Shown piece by piece: positions 10,323-23,038 of a DNA stretch of 64,000 bases. A model generated the notes under the pieces. That model saw only the letters and a program-made list of their open reading frames with translations. It ran no database searches and was not told the origin of the DNA. How positions within the stretch are numbered: the first letter of the stretch is position 1; each line of letters begins with the position of its first letter. Source of the stretch: Turbatrix aceti (Eukaryota; Nematoda; Chromadorea; Rhabditida; Panagrolaimidae); contig OZ017768.1 of NCBI GenBank assembly GCA_963969345.1, positions 2,628,718-2,692,717 of the forward strand, written 5' to 3'. Both the position numbers and the translations under genes were made by a program.

Positions 10323-11710
10323 CTTTCAGTTATACACGTAATGTATGCAGACATCGAAACTACTGTATTTTGTTACCGCCTTTACAAAAAAAGGTTCAAA
10401 AAATAATTTTGCGCAATCATGTTCCGATCAAGTTGTCATCAATTTTTTTGCAAATGCGCCGGTCATTAATTATTAAATACTCGTACAAAAACTGGTTGCG
10501 ACTTTTTTGCTTTGCCGTTTTTTTATATGAAGCTGTCACTTTTTTCTGTCTTACCAATAAGTATTTGTGCTTCGCTCTTTATGCAGACAATGTCGGGTCT
10601 ATAAATCAGTTTATCACACTCGGTGCTATAAAAAAGATCAATGTGGCCTCATTTATCTTTCAAAAGATGACAGCTTTTGTCTGTGCTCAGAAATAGGAAA
10701 TTTTGTGATAAATGGTACCGGCAAAGTAAATAAACAACAAACAAAGATGATTGCGTGGTCAGAAAATGACAAAAAATCATCGATAACAACAAGTTCAAAA
10801 AGCATTAGTTTTTCACAATTTAGTCCAAATGCAATATCAAGCAAAAATATTTATTTATGAAATTAACAACGAGATGCCAACAAAGTCAATAAATTTTGTT
10901 TGGGTTTTTGGCACAGAAATAAATACCTCTTGATAACCGCGCTCCAATTTTGGTCGTCGAAGATTCTTCAATTTCGAAGATTCTACATCACTCACTACAG
11001 AGCATCTGCCAACGGCGCTTGGATTGGGTTAGCTTGGAAAATGGTCAAAACACTGGCTAGGTTGGACCCAAAAGGGGCTGCTTTTGATTTCGACAAAACT
11101 GCAAAATTGTCATTTTGTTACAAGACCAAAATTAACATTTGAAAATTGGGGTTTCGACACGAAAATTGCAATTTGGTATCTAAGCTCTGAATATTCCGAG
11201 AAACGAGTCCAAGAATTTCCCATTTTATTCTCTGCTAAAAGTTGTAGTAAGCTACAATAATAAAGGTTGCCTGCATCGTATAAAAATGCGTACTTTGGAT
11301 CGCAGCTTCCGCTTTCAAGTAACAGTCCAAAAAAACAAAGCGTGAAGCCAATTTATATTTACCTTAAAAAAAACAAAAGCCCGCTGGAAACAATGGAGTA
11401 CAAAGAAAAAATGCCGACCAGGAATAGCGACGCGGCATTTCACACCTCTTTTGAGGCATGGATAAATGCCAGAGCGTGTACACCTGTCGCAAGCTCCTCC
11501 TCAAAATTGATTACCCCTAGGCACAATTATTATTTATACTTCCTGTCGCATTCTGTGACGCGTTCGTTGCTCTGCCAACGAGTTCAGTCGCGCGACGACA
11601 CGCATTGTGCCATTCTTCCAGGTTATACTCACCTGGGCGCGTACAATGAATAATTAATTTAGTGTGCGTTACTTTGGCTTTTTTTTTAATTTTCAAATAA
11701 ATTTTTTTTT
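10323..11710. other. Intergenic region, no gene supported
   Basis: Contains several short open frames without a recognisable domain or good splice structure. I see no tRNA-like fold or clear repeat. It presumably includes upstream regulatory sequence of UGT copy 2 and of the gene at 11721. Confidence 0.5.
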
Positions 11711-11713
11711 CAG
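11711..11713 (+). other. Candidate trans-splice acceptor
   Basis: A ten-T tract followed by CAG ends 7 bases before the ATG at 11721. No upstream coding exon is evident, which fits a spliced-leader acceptor. Confidence 0.45.
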
Positions 11714-11720
11714 TGCAAAG

Positions 11721-12656
11721 ATGGATTCCAAAAAAAGTTTCGAGACAACTTTTTTGAGTCTTGAATATTGTTTGAAGCGCCAGGTTGTCAAGGCTCTTCC
11801 CTCGCATGTTTATACGACAATGTACGACATAGCGCCGCTCAAAAAACTCCTAAATACGCTCTGGGGTACCCCAGTCAAAGACGTAAAGTTTCTGCTCACT
11901 GATGATACTGCAAAATTTCTAATCGACGATCAATTGGCGGATTTTAGTGGATTATTGACCGACAAAATCCGTATAAATCCGGAGAGTGTTTTGGTCGAGA
12001 GGGATGAGATTATGCCTACTACCGGGCCTTCGACCACGACAGACAGTATATTGTCGGAGATTTCCGAATGGAATTCGAAGAAATTACACGTCCATGGCGT
12101 CGATTTGACTTTGGACCAATTTCTTCGATTTTTTCAACCTGGTAGAGTGGATTATTCAGTGAAAGAGTGCCGAATTGAGCCGCCGCCTAATTTTTGGGAA
12201 ATTTCGAACATTTTTGTCGAAGCAAAAACCATTGAGTGCGTTTTTTAATTTTTTTGGACAGAAAAAATATTTTATAAGAATTGCGAATTTTAGAATAAAA
12301 ATTCGCAACAAGCTAATCACAGATGCCGACATTGTGTCGATCATCAAAAGGCTTCGAAATCCATCCCACGTTACAATATACAACGTGGACGTAAATGTCG
12401 ACCTTGAAGGCATTTTATCACTCGTATGCAATTTCACTTTTACGCCTTACCCCAATTTGTTTTTCAGTTGGATGTAAAAAGAAACACATTTCTCCAACTT
12501 CATATCACAGATACCAAACCACTAGGAGACCTTCGAAAGCAGATAAAGTCTCTCACAGCGGATTGTCGTATATCGTCCAGGTCGTCGTCATCCACACCGA
12601 TGAATATGTACATGCTCGTTTACGTACCCTTCATTCCTCACGTCGTCAGGTATTGA
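11721..12656 (+). CDS. Unrecognised nematode protein, 277 aa
   Basis: Exons 11721-12235, 12294-12423 and 12468-12656 join in phase (58- and 44-base introns; donors GTGCGT and GTATGC, acceptors TTTTAG and TTTCAG). The protein is soluble with no signal peptide or membrane segment. The middle and C-terminal parts alternate short strands and helices ('KLHVHGVDLTLDQFLRFF', 'PSHVTIYNVDVNVDLEGILS', 'NTFLQLHI'), a pattern like the C-terminal domains of fast-evolving worm F-box families, but no F-box is visible at the N-terminus. I do not assign a function. The domain likeness is weak; the splice structure and open frame are good evidence that it is a gene. Confidence 0.65.
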
Positions 12657-13077
12657 TTCACCTCTCCCGCCCCCTGCCAACGTTGTTTTTCATGATATTT
12701 ATCATTGTCATCACAAATAAAAATAAAAAGGAACAACAAACAACAACCAGAAAAAATACACTTCTCCAATAAAAGAAGAGAGAAAAAAAATTTTTTTCGT
12801 CGAACAAAAAAATTGGTGGTCAGATAAATATACAATTTTTTGTTTAGTGAATTACGCTAACGCTGACAACAACAAGTTGACGTCGTGTGCGTTGTCGTTT
12901 GTTAATAAAAATAAAAAAACGATACGAGGAGGTGTGATGACGAACTGACTACCTCAAAGTACAGTATAGATACAATAATGACGGTATTACGATATACACG
13001 AAAGGATAAAGAGCAACCAAAAAATAATAATAATTACGAATCCATTCGAAACTTCAAAAAAAAGGTCGCAAACAACT
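12657..13077. other. Gap between convergent genes
   Basis: AT-rich 3' flanks of the 277-aa gene and the Kelch gene. Several AATAAA-like hexamers are present; nothing else seen. Confidence 0.4.
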
Positions 13078-16000
13078 TCAGGCAACTGCCACAGGAGTCG
13101 GAGAGGTTGATCGATGACAGGAAGCAGCAGCCGGTGGAGGCTGCTGTTCTATCGACGATTTCTGGCTATTTTGTTGTTGCGGGGTATTTTGTTGCCAATT
13201 CCTCCATCCAATAGCCTCGGATTCAAGAAGTTCGATAGACGACAGAAAGTGGTTGGCATTGAAGCCACCAATGACGTAGACAACGCTGTCACGCGTTACG
13301 ACAGCATGGGTGTTGGCACGTGGCGTCAGCATCGGTGGTCCGAGACGCCATTCGCCAGCTGGCTGGTCCAGGATCTCGACGGACGCCAGCGAACCGTTGC
13401 CATCGTGGCCTCCGATGGCGTAGAGGGCCTCGCCGACGACTGCAATCGCACAGCCGCGACGCGGGGTCTTGAGCTTGGCGAGGAAGCGCCAGGTATCGGT
13501 TTTTGGGTCGTAGGCTTCGACGGAGTCGAGAACAGACCAGCGATCGCTGCCGCCGAGGGCAATGATGAGGCCACGCCAGCTGCACGCGGCGGACTGCGAA
13601 CGAGGAACCTGCATGGGGGCTATGAACTGCCATTCTGCGGTTTCTGGGTTGTAGCGTTCGGATTCGCGGAGGAATGAGCCGTTGTACGTGCCGCCGATGC
13701 AGTAGATCAGGCCATCAAGGCTTGCACAAGCTGAAAAACAGATTTTTAAACTTTTATAAACATTTCGTCTATTTCAAAAATAAATTTCCTAACTTTTTTA
13801 AAAAAAGTTCGAATTTTCTAAAAATTAGGAACTTTTAGGAACGTAAGTAAAATACATCCTACATTCAATTTTTATCAATACGTGCGAAAAACGCCAACAC
13901 AAACAACCGTAAACAGCATTTTAGGCGAAATTAGCATTCAAAAATTTGAATAGCTTCTCATAACATACGGCACACCACTCAATCAATCCCACATTTCACT
14001 GCGTTGCGTTGCGAACCCATTTGAAACGTCACCTGCATACTTCTCGTTTGTTTGAGGCTAGTACGTTACCGTCCGATACTTGCGTCTTCTAGTCACGCTA
14101 ACGTAGGCTCGCCGAATCCCCTTTATCCTATCCTCCTCCCGATTTCCAATCCCCGCTCGCATAGAAATCATGTCAAAGAAACCCGATGCTTCGATAGAAA
14201 CTGTCCCATTTGACGCCGACGCCGACGGGAAAAAATCAAATGAAGTGCATTCGCCGGTGGGTGGGGGTGTAGCTGACGATGGATTGATTAAGAGTACTCA
14301 GGTCATTGCAAGGTACGTTTTTTATCAAAAAACAAAGTTCTAAATACGTTCTAAATGCATCCATCATAGTTTTTAACTTTTTTTGGAAAAAAAATAAAAA
14401 AATTCTGTTCTAAAAAATTCCTAATTTCCCAAACTGTTCCTAAGCCCTCCTAATTTTTTTAGCAAAACAACCCGCTACACCGTGCGTCGAAAGATTGCAG
14501 ACGCCTACCGCGGCGCTGTCTACGAAGTGTCCAACGAGCGTGGCGAGACGTTTGCGTTAAAGACCGAATCGAGGAATGGCACCAAGGATCCCCGTCTCGG
14601 CATGGAGATAGCCGTGCTTCGACACCTCCGTCAACACTCTGTCCTTCCCTATTTTCCGGAATACGTTGACCGGTGTGCCCGTACGACGTATTACTTCATG
14701 GTGACATCCCTTCTCGGCAAGAGTCTGGACAAATTCATCAACCACAAGACTAACTCTTTTCTGCCAACCAAAATGGCGATTGGCGTTACGTGGCAGATGC
14801 TCGATGCCCTCAAGGAACTCCACAACCTTGGATACGTTCACCGAGATGTTGGTCCACATAATATGTGCATTGGTATCGGTGAAAAGGCCCATATCGTACA
14901 CCTCATCAATTTTTCTAATTGTGCAATCTACACTAAGAATGGAAAGGTTCGAAAAGCAAGGGCAAATGTCCCGATGCGGGGGCATCCGCAGTTTGCATCG
15001 CTGACGGCCCACGACAACGCGGAACAGGCGCCGAAGGATGACATCGAGATGCTCATCTACACCATGTACTACCTCTGCGACAAGCTGCCCTGGTGCACGA
15101 CTAACAAGTCCGCTGAAATCAAAGCGGAGAAGGCAAAGTGCCGGAAGGACGAAGGCTCCAAGGCCAGACTCCATCGGAAGGTAAGCGAATTTTGAAAAAA
15201 ATTAAAAACTGTCCTGACACGATGTTTGATGAAAACATTCTTTTGGAACCAATAATTTCAACAATTTCGCGTCAAGACAAAAATTGTTCAAATTTTCGTG
15301 ATGAGACCAAAAACGCAATAAAATCCCTTTGAGACCACACATTCCTATTTTTTCGCTCCAAGACCTCCAAATCCAAAATTTTTCGTATCAAAACCAAATT
15401 TCTCCCCTTTGCAGGTCGACTCCAAAGTAAGCACAGTACTCCAGTATCTAGACGACATCCGCTTCGGCGATCCTATTGACTACGAATTTATCCGCAAAAC
15501 CATTCAAGAGTGCGTAAAGGCAGCCAACATTACAGGAACACGTGAAAAGCTCAGCTTCGACAAGCTAAATCCCGATAGTAACGTAGACGACGACGACGAG
15601 GGTACAAGCAGCACTATCAGCAAGAAAGACTACCTCTTCGACAATTAATTTTCCTAATTACTATTTTTTTGGGGATGTCGAAGGACAACAAAAAAATAGA
15701 TAAATGTTTCGAATGTTTAATTGGAACCTAATTAGAACATACTGATTTAAAAATTTGGATCGAAAAAGATTTTCAATAAATGCTAAAAAAATTTAGGCAA
15801 TTATTAGAAACATCATTTTTTTGATTTTTGAAACAGTATGAACTTTCAAAAATTGTCCTAATTTTAAAAAATTGTAACATTTAAATTTTTTAGCGGTTTT
15901 TAACAAAAAAAAACTCAAAAACCAACCATTTTGACTCCTCGCAAGCGCAAGTGACGGAATCTTGAACCACTTATTCGTCACAGGATCCAGAGCTTCGGCC

Positions 16001-19000
16001 GTAGCCAGATCCTTGTTTCCACTCGACCCAGCAACAGCGTAGATAATTCCGTTAGCCATGGCCGTGTCGAAGCGTCCCCGCTCGGACCACATATCCGGCA
16101 GCGCAGACCACGTTCCGAGTTCGACGTCGTACTGCTCGACGGATTTGAGGCATTCTCCGCGATCGTAGCCGCCACAGATGACAATTTTGTCTCCAAGCAC
16201 GACGGCTCCGTTCGAACACCTGGCCACCGACATGGGTGGGAGAGGGATGCGTCCGATGCGAGAGGCAGCCGCCTGGATGAGGTTGGCTGCGTCGACGGAG
16301 AGCCGTGGCGTGGCTTCGAGGGTGGCCGCGAGCTCGGTGGGAGGCGAGGAAGACAGAGGGGACGTCGTCGAGGCGTTGGACACCGTCGATGCGTGGAGGC
16401 TGTTGGGGCCGTTGGCTTCGTACGCCTTGCGCACCTGTTCGCGGATGATTTCGTCGTCGTCGGTGAGCTGGATGCTGATCTTGACGAGCTTGCGGTAGAG
16501 TACTGCCAGCGTCACGTAGAAGGAGCCTAAAAATAAGGAGATCCAATAAAAAAATGTTGTGAAAAAAATATAGATTTCGATATATAAATTTTAAACAAAA
16601 AATATATTCAAAAATTATAAAAACTTTCGTTTCGAGACCAAAAATTAACAAAGTTTCGTTGTGAGACCAATAATGCGAACATTTTCGATCTTGAATCCAA
16701 AATTTCAAATATTTTCGTCACAAAATGAAAAAAATTTCAAAAACCAGTAATTTTCTAAATTATCGTTTCGAGATCAACAATTTAAAAAAATCGCTGCAAA
16801 ACCCAATTTTTTTATCCAAAAATTTTTAAACTGTTTCGAAATTTTATTTTTTAGATTTCCGGTTCAAAAAACCTACTAGAAGTCTCAGCCGTCACGATAT
16901 GCTTGAGTTCGATTTCATCATTGTCATCGTTATCGACGGAATTCAGACTTTCGTTGGACGCAAATCGAGCCTCAGCTTTGCCCGATGGATTGAGTCTGAT
17001 CGCGCCATTTACGTGATGGGGTGTTGCTTCGGCTCCAACTGGGTCTCTGAAAATTCGCACTGTTTGTACTCATGTTTCCTTATTTGTTCCCAAAAAATCT
17101 AATTAGTCCAAAACTTTTTTTTGAACAAAAATAGGATTTTTTTTATGATCAAAATTCAAAAAAATATTTTTTCTGTACCCCAGGTAGAACTTACTTAACG
17201 TTGAGTCCACGCTTGACTCCGTCACGTCGTTTGTAGTCTCGCACGAGTTCGGTTGTCGCGATGCCGTTTGCGTCATCAATGTTTACGCAATCACGGAGTT
17301 CACCTGCTTCGTCGATGTATAATAGGTGCTTCTGCAAAAAAAAATAAAGCTTAGATTTGCACGTTTTATTTTTTCTCCCGCTTTTTGACACTCAACTTTT
17401 TTACAAACCGACAAACCACAGCAGCGGACGAAGAAAACGAAAGTTTGTCGCCTGCCTCTTCAACTGGCTAGCAGCCGGGTTGGACCGGGCCGAATTCCCT
17501 CTCTCCCAGGTCCTCAATCAACCATCGAGCAAAACTATTACCTCAACAGCCGTCCAAGAGTAGACAAAAAAGTATTCTGCTACTAAAACTTATATTTTTT
17601 GTTACTACACACACGCTGGATTTTTCAATTGTACATGCTTGTTTTGAGAATTTCGAAAAAAAATTGTTCCTGTAAAAACTTTTTTTCGAAGAAACAAACA
17701 ATTTTTGCGTTTTTTTGTTTGTTTTGAAACAAAAAAAAAATAAATGAAACGAAAATGAAATGTTTCGGTTCAAAAAAAAACTACATAATTTTGTCTTTTC
17801 GCTTCCAAAATTTTTCGGTCAACCGATTTTTGACATAAAAAACTAAAATTTTAGGCATGAACTGTTTTTTTTCTAATTCGGCTAATTTTAGCCCTCAGCC
17901 CCGATCTTCAAACGCATACGCATTATTCCATCCATCATCCATCAAAAAATATATAAAAAATATATAATACTTTGGTCAAAAGTCAGCTGCTGCAAAGTAT
18001 TCTTTTTGGAATCATTTGTGATAGCTGACGCAAAAAAACGTCATTTTGATTGATCGTCATCGCATCCTCAGACACATGTAAATAAGTTTAGCAGTGAATA
18101 ATTTTTTTAGTGCACGTCATTTTTTCTGTAGTTCAATTTTCCTTTGGATCTTAAAAATTCCGTTCAAACACAATTTTGTACAATTGCATTTGTACAAAAT
18201 TTTATTTCTGCATAAATTTTACAGACGTCTGCAAACGTCACTAACCATCCCATCCATCGCACATGTCAATAATGCAAAACCATATCAGAAAGTGATTAGA
18301 CGATCGCGGTGTCCTGCACCGGCGAAAACAGTTTATCAAGCAACTAACGTAAATATAGCTGCATGTGCTTCCAGCGACTAAAAATCTTCTTTTCTTATCT
18401 CACAAATCCATTGTGATAGCCATCGTTTTTTTTGATTCTCACGCATTCACTTTCTTTTGCACAACAACAAAAAAATAATTTTACAACAACGTTTCCGTTT
18501 TTTTTTCGCGTTGCTAATCGTAAAAAAAGTTCAACTAATTGCAAATTGTACACAGTTGCACCTGTCCTGCAGGTAAATGAATGAATACTTGTCCGCCAGT
18601 CGACATCGTATAATACAAATGACCTGTTGCTTGTCAACTTAACACAGGTGTACTACTCGATGGGTTGGTTCCCGGACTTAGAAAAAGTGAACAAATTCTC
18701 ATTCTTTAGAAAAATTGTATAGCTCGTCCATGACCAACATTTTTATCAACTTCCGATGAACACGTGAAAAGGGGGAATTCAGTATCGTGAATCCCCCTCC
18801 CCCAAAAAATTTAATCGCATCACTGCGATCAGCTCCAAAGTTAGGAAATTTGCTTTTTTTGACCAATATTCAGTTCATGATAGATCAACTATTTTCTACA
18901 GCCCAAATCAAATCAAATCCTTCATGCATAAAAAAACAAAAAAAAAGTTGTTTAACCAAAAACTAAGTATATAATTTTTCTCCATCAGCACAGAACGCCT

Positions 19001-20657
19001 AACACCTGTCCAACGCACACAACATAACACATCCAATCCTGTGCTTCGATCAAAGGTTCTCTGAATTCTTCCTTTACCTACATAAAAAAATTATCAGTTA
19101 ACGGACAAAAAATTTTTATCAGTCAACTGATTGTCCAATACATCATTCGCTCAACCACAAATCAAGGCAAAAAAAAAGTTGATAACTACTCCCAGATTAC
19201 ACCCAACTATCGTCATTGCATCTCAACCAAAATATTATTCCCTACACTACACTACCAAACCACCATGATTGCTACAAAGAAAAATCCAGAACCCGTCAAT
19301 CATTCTTCACAGAAAAAAACCTGATCAAACCCGATGACGACAAATTGGTCCAAAGTTTACCAAAAGCCCTCCACTATTTTTTTTTCACCAACCTTTCCGG
19401 CGAGGGTGTCCAACTGCAAGTCATTTCTACCGGTTGGCCAGGTAAAGAGGCTAAAGTACTTGAGTGTCTTTTCGCCCATTACCTGTCCAATGTTTGATGC
19501 CTGCATCTGTAGGGTAGGAATAATGACACGGGTCTGGATGCATGAAAGATTGCTAAATTCAGTGCTATCCGTGATAATGCTATGGATATTTTCTTGGATA
19601 AATCGATCAACTTTTTCGACCAAAAATATGTCTTTGTTGAAGTTTGCGTGGCGTCGGATTCCTGCAAAACAGGTAAAATTAAAAAAAAAATTTCAAATAG
19701 TTTTGAGTCATTTTGGACACAAAACGCAATCAAAATTTTATTCAAAAATCAACGAAATAAGTGCATGTTCAAAAATGTGCATCGTTTTTCGTCAACACTT
19801 TTTTTACACTTTTTTCGATGTCAAGAAATTTTTTTTACGATCAAAGACGACATTTTGTGTTTTGTACATTCAAAAAACAAAGATTGTCTTTAATTGTAAA
19901 AAAAATTCCTCGGACCTGTTCACAAAACCATGAATAAACGCCCTAAGGCAATTCATGTACCCCCTCATCCTTCCCTCAACTCACCAATACAAGACTGAAC
20001 ACTCAGGTTATCAGCCAGATACCTAGCGCAAGCATTGGCAATTGGATGAACCTCAAGTTCATGCGATGTTTTGTACAGATCAGCAACGTGTCGATTGGAA
20101 ATGACAAGCTTCGACGTATATGCGTAGTTGATGAGTGATAGGAAGGATTCGAGGTGAACAAAATTCAGTTCAAACGTCAGACGTTCGCCAGGTGAGAGCG
20201 GGGTTGTCGGGGTCTTGTTGCCTTCGTGGACTTCGGTGGCACGACGGAACTTGTCCAGGAGCACAGGTGACAGTGCGGCAAGTACAGCCCGGTGGCCGAC
20301 GATCTCGCGTTCACGCACAAAGATGGATACATCGCAGAGTTCCCTGTTCTTCCGGAACGTGTTTAGACGTGTCAAAATCGTCGACTTTGATTCAGGATCC
20401 GTAATCATGAGTTTCCATTCAGTCTTTGCGTTGAGTTCATTTTCACCCCATCCATCGGTATCGTCTTCGCGGGTTGATACCTGATTTCTCGATCGAACGT
20501 TGACGAATACGAGATCCTGGTTGAGTTTTGAAGACCTCGCGTTTGCTTCTTCTTCGTCGGCTGTCAGCGTGGCAAAAGATTCACTCACGGAGAATAGGGG
20601 TCGTGGAGGCGATGAAGACAGGCTACCTGAGCCAGGTAAAGTTGTTGGAGCTGCCAT
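13078..20657 (-). CDS. BTB-BACK-Kelch protein, IVNS1ABP-like
   Basis: Six minus-strand exons: 20657-19985, 19661-19393, 17331-17195, 17046-16877, 16526-15927, 13730-13078; all join in phase to 833 aa. The ATG at 20657 gives 'MAAPTTLPGSGS'. A disordered N-terminus of about 100 residues precedes the BTB domain (about 100-217; 'LCDVSIFVREREIVGHRAVL'), then a BACK region ('VEKVDRFIQENIHSI', 'KHLLYIDEAGELRDC'), an acidic linker, and six Kelch repeats ('DKIVICGGYDRGECLKSVEQ', 'LIYCIGGTYNGSF', 'LIIALGGSDRWSVLDSVEAY', 'ALYAIGGHDGNGSLASVEI', 'VVYVIGGFNANHFLSSIEL'). Repeat order and the 'ECLKSVEQYD' motif resemble human IVNS1ABP, an actin-associated adaptor of CUL3-type ligases. The 19393 donor (GTTGGT) is the least certain junction. 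The 2.2-kb intron 13731-15926 holds another gene. Confidence 0.85.
14170..15648 (+). CDS. CK1-group (TTBK-like) predicted pseudokinase
   Basis: Exons 14170-14312, 14463-15180 and 15415-15648 encode 364 aa and lie entirely inside an intron of the Kelch gene on the opposite strand. A 48-residue acidic N-terminus precedes a CK1-type kinase fold: beta-3 lysine K81 in 'TFALKTES', 'YYFMVTSLLGKSLDKF', the catalytic-loop region at about 174-181, and 'KDDIEMLIYTMYYLCDKLPW'. Key residues are altered. The glycine loop reads 'KIADAYRGAVYEV', the HRDxKxxN loop reads 'HRDVGPHN' (catalytic Lys to Gly178), and the DFG motif reads 'INFS' (metal-binding Asp to Asn197). These changes predict little or no phosphotransfer, so a scaffold or allosteric role is more likely. 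Worms carry a greatly expanded CK1 group, much of it sperm-expressed (family knowledge). The C-terminal tail is acidic and Ser/Thr rich. Confidence 0.88.
15240..15410 (+). repeat. Degenerate TTTCG..GAGACC intronic repeat
   Basis: In the last intron of the pseudokinase gene, units of roughly 30 bases containing 'TTTCG' and then 'GAGACCAAAAA' or close variants repeat imperfectly. Similar units recur at 16615-16800 in an intron of the Kelch gene. Confidence 0.5.
16615..16810 (+). repeat. Degenerate TTTCG..GAGACC intronic repeat, second block
   Basis: Five or six imperfect units of about 30 bases, for example 'CTTTCGTTTCGAGACCAAAA' and 'GTTTCGTTGTGAGACCAATA', inside the Kelch gene intron 16527-16876. 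Same motif as 15240-15410. Confidence 0.55.
17332..19392. other. Long intron of the Kelch gene, no nested gene seen
   Basis: About 2 kb of AT-rich intron. The open frames in it are short, rich in Phe/Lys from A/T runs, and have no recognisable domain. Confidence 0.5.
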
Positions 20658-23000
20658 GATTTCGATTCGATTTTGATCCAAAAAACCAAATTCAAATTTT
20701 TTTTCTTATCGGTAACACACGAACACCAGAACACTTGGTTGAAGGAGAACGAGGAGAGGACACTTTGTTGGTTTCACCGCAAGGGCGAGCCGAAGCTGCA
20801 AGAATTGGGTTGGATTTGGGGTTGACGCGTCTTTTAGGCCCGGGAAAACAAAACACGCCCGCGAAAAGTGAAAAAAAAGAAGATTATCGCTCCGGGGAAG
20901 AGCACAGGGAAACGGTTAATGATTCGATTCGTTCGCTTCTTATCAGAAGCGATCAAGGCCGACCAGGACAGAAAAAAAGGAAATCTCTTTTTTTCATTTC
21001 CGACCAAATTTTAGTCGCCAAATAAAAAATTATACGAGTGAACAAAAATATTTATTCACCTCCTAGTAAGACAGGAGAGGGACGATCAGCAGGGGCAACA
21101 GGCAGAAGAAAAACCTACTCGTTCTTAGCCTGGCTCCGCCCATCGAAGAACGAAAAAAAATGCAATCAGTGTATTTTCCCGCTGGTGACAACGAGCGAGC
21201 GAGGCGAGCAAGTGGTCTCGTCCCGTCTCGTCTTGGCCTCAAGCCTTGACAAGCGCGTCCGCCCCCCCCCCTCCAACACGTGGTAGAACTATCTAGTGTT
21301 GTTTGCTGCCGCTGTTGCTTCCAGTGTCCAACAACATGCACTTTCTCGCTTCTCACGCGACGCTTACATAGTGCTAGAACATACGTAATTCGACCAGCGA
21401 AGAATATTAGTGCAAGCATGCAGGAAGGAAGGAAGAAAGACAAGCAAGCAGGACACGTTGTGAGGTCAGATAAAGGCCATTATTTTATAAAACAGCAAAT
21501 TTTCTACCTAGCAATTTTTACAAAAAAAATATATAAAATAATAACTATTTTGATCAAAGAATGAAAAATCCCGATAAAGAGTGTTTTTTTTTCGTCAAAG
21601 ATGGTTTTTGCCGTAGGGAAAAATACACGCAATTGGCAGCATGCCGAATGGTAGAAATGACACAAAATAGACGCACAAAATACACGCCAAAAAAACTGAC
21701 CAAAAAACAGGCAAAAAAATTCTCATTTTTTTCAAACTATATTTATCGAAACACAAAACCAAAAAAAGTGTTGGAAAATTTTTACGATCATTTTTAGCAT
21801 TTTTATCTAAAAATTTATATTTTGATATTTAAAAAAAAATACAAAATCAAATTTCGTCAGTTAAAAAAAATCGAGGTATCTCAGAAAAATTACAGGTAGG
21901 TGTTTATGAAAAAGGTGTTCAACTGAACTCAAAACGACCACCTCGCAACATCCCAACACCCCCTCTCCCCCTAACAACTCCATACAAATGTGTCATCCGT
22001 CTTATCGCTGAACATGTCCCCGAATAATTTAGGCGGGATTCTTTGCGCGCTTCTTCTCCCCTCCCACTCTCGCCAGGCTGCGCAGAACGTCTGCCATCCA
22101 TCCATCGCAATGGACGAATGTAGAGAAGGAAAAAAGGTGGGAGAAAAGAGCAAGCAGTCATTCTGTCGACGAGTCGTGGATGGGCGCAAGATGCAAAAGG
22201 ACACAGGATGCAGCGGAGTGATCTATGAACTCCTGTCTCCCCTCCCCCTTCTCATTTTTTATTTATTTTTTTTTGGAAAATCTGCTCAGAATTGTTTTTG
22301 GGTTTTTATGGATTATCGACCAACAAATGACTCATTACGGAAAACTAGCAGACATCTTTTTCTTTTAGACAATCATAATTTTTCGTTTTTCGCAGTCAAA
22401 TAAAATCGTGCACTTCCTGAAGAGATTAGTTGTCCTTTTCTTACTAAATATGGAATTTTTTTATTTCAGCCGTAAATAAAAAAATCCAAAAACGCTAATT
22501 TATGAAAAAAAAATTAACAAAAAAATTTTGTTGAAAATTTTTTTCTAAATAATCGTAAAATTTACAAAATGACAAAACTTTGTTTTGAATTTCCTATATT
22601 TTTTTCAAAACCTAACAAAAGCAGTCGAAAAGGTACATAATTTTCAGGCATCCGGCTTGATCTCTGTTTTACACAAAATCTCTAAAAAAGTGATTTCCGG
22701 CTTCGAACTAAAAAAACATTTAATTAGCCCTCAATTTTATCTGCATGGCCTTTATTAAATAACTAAAAGCGCAATAAACAACTGCAGAATCCTTATCTCC
22801 ACTTTTCCGGGGCTTCAAACTAAAATAAACTTTTTCCCCTTAAAAAACAACAAATAACATTTTTCCGACTTCATCTTCGGATTTCCTTCCGCCTAATCAA
22901 AAATTTATCAAAATCAAACAACAACATTCATAGCCTTAAGGGATAAATCTAATTAGTGCTAAATTAGATTATATTTATTCAGATTGGCACTGCTCATAAG

Positions 23001-23038
23001 GTGTCAAAACCCAGGTTCAAAAACCGGGGTTTTGGCAC
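23001..23038. repeat. Hairpin-forming inverted repeat
   Basis: 'GTGTCAAAACCC' at 23001-23012 pairs with 'GGGTTTTGGCAC' at 23027-23038 (11 of 12 positions) around a 14-base loop. Function unknown. Confidence 0.6.

Noticed and set aside
13114..13677. 187-residue plus-strand open frame
   Set aside because: Exact antisense of the Kelch-repeat exon; the minus strand has the recognisable domain.
20735..21025. 96-residue plus-strand open frame upstream of the Kelch gene
   Set aside because: No domain, no conserved motif, and the start is not supported by splice or promoter signals.
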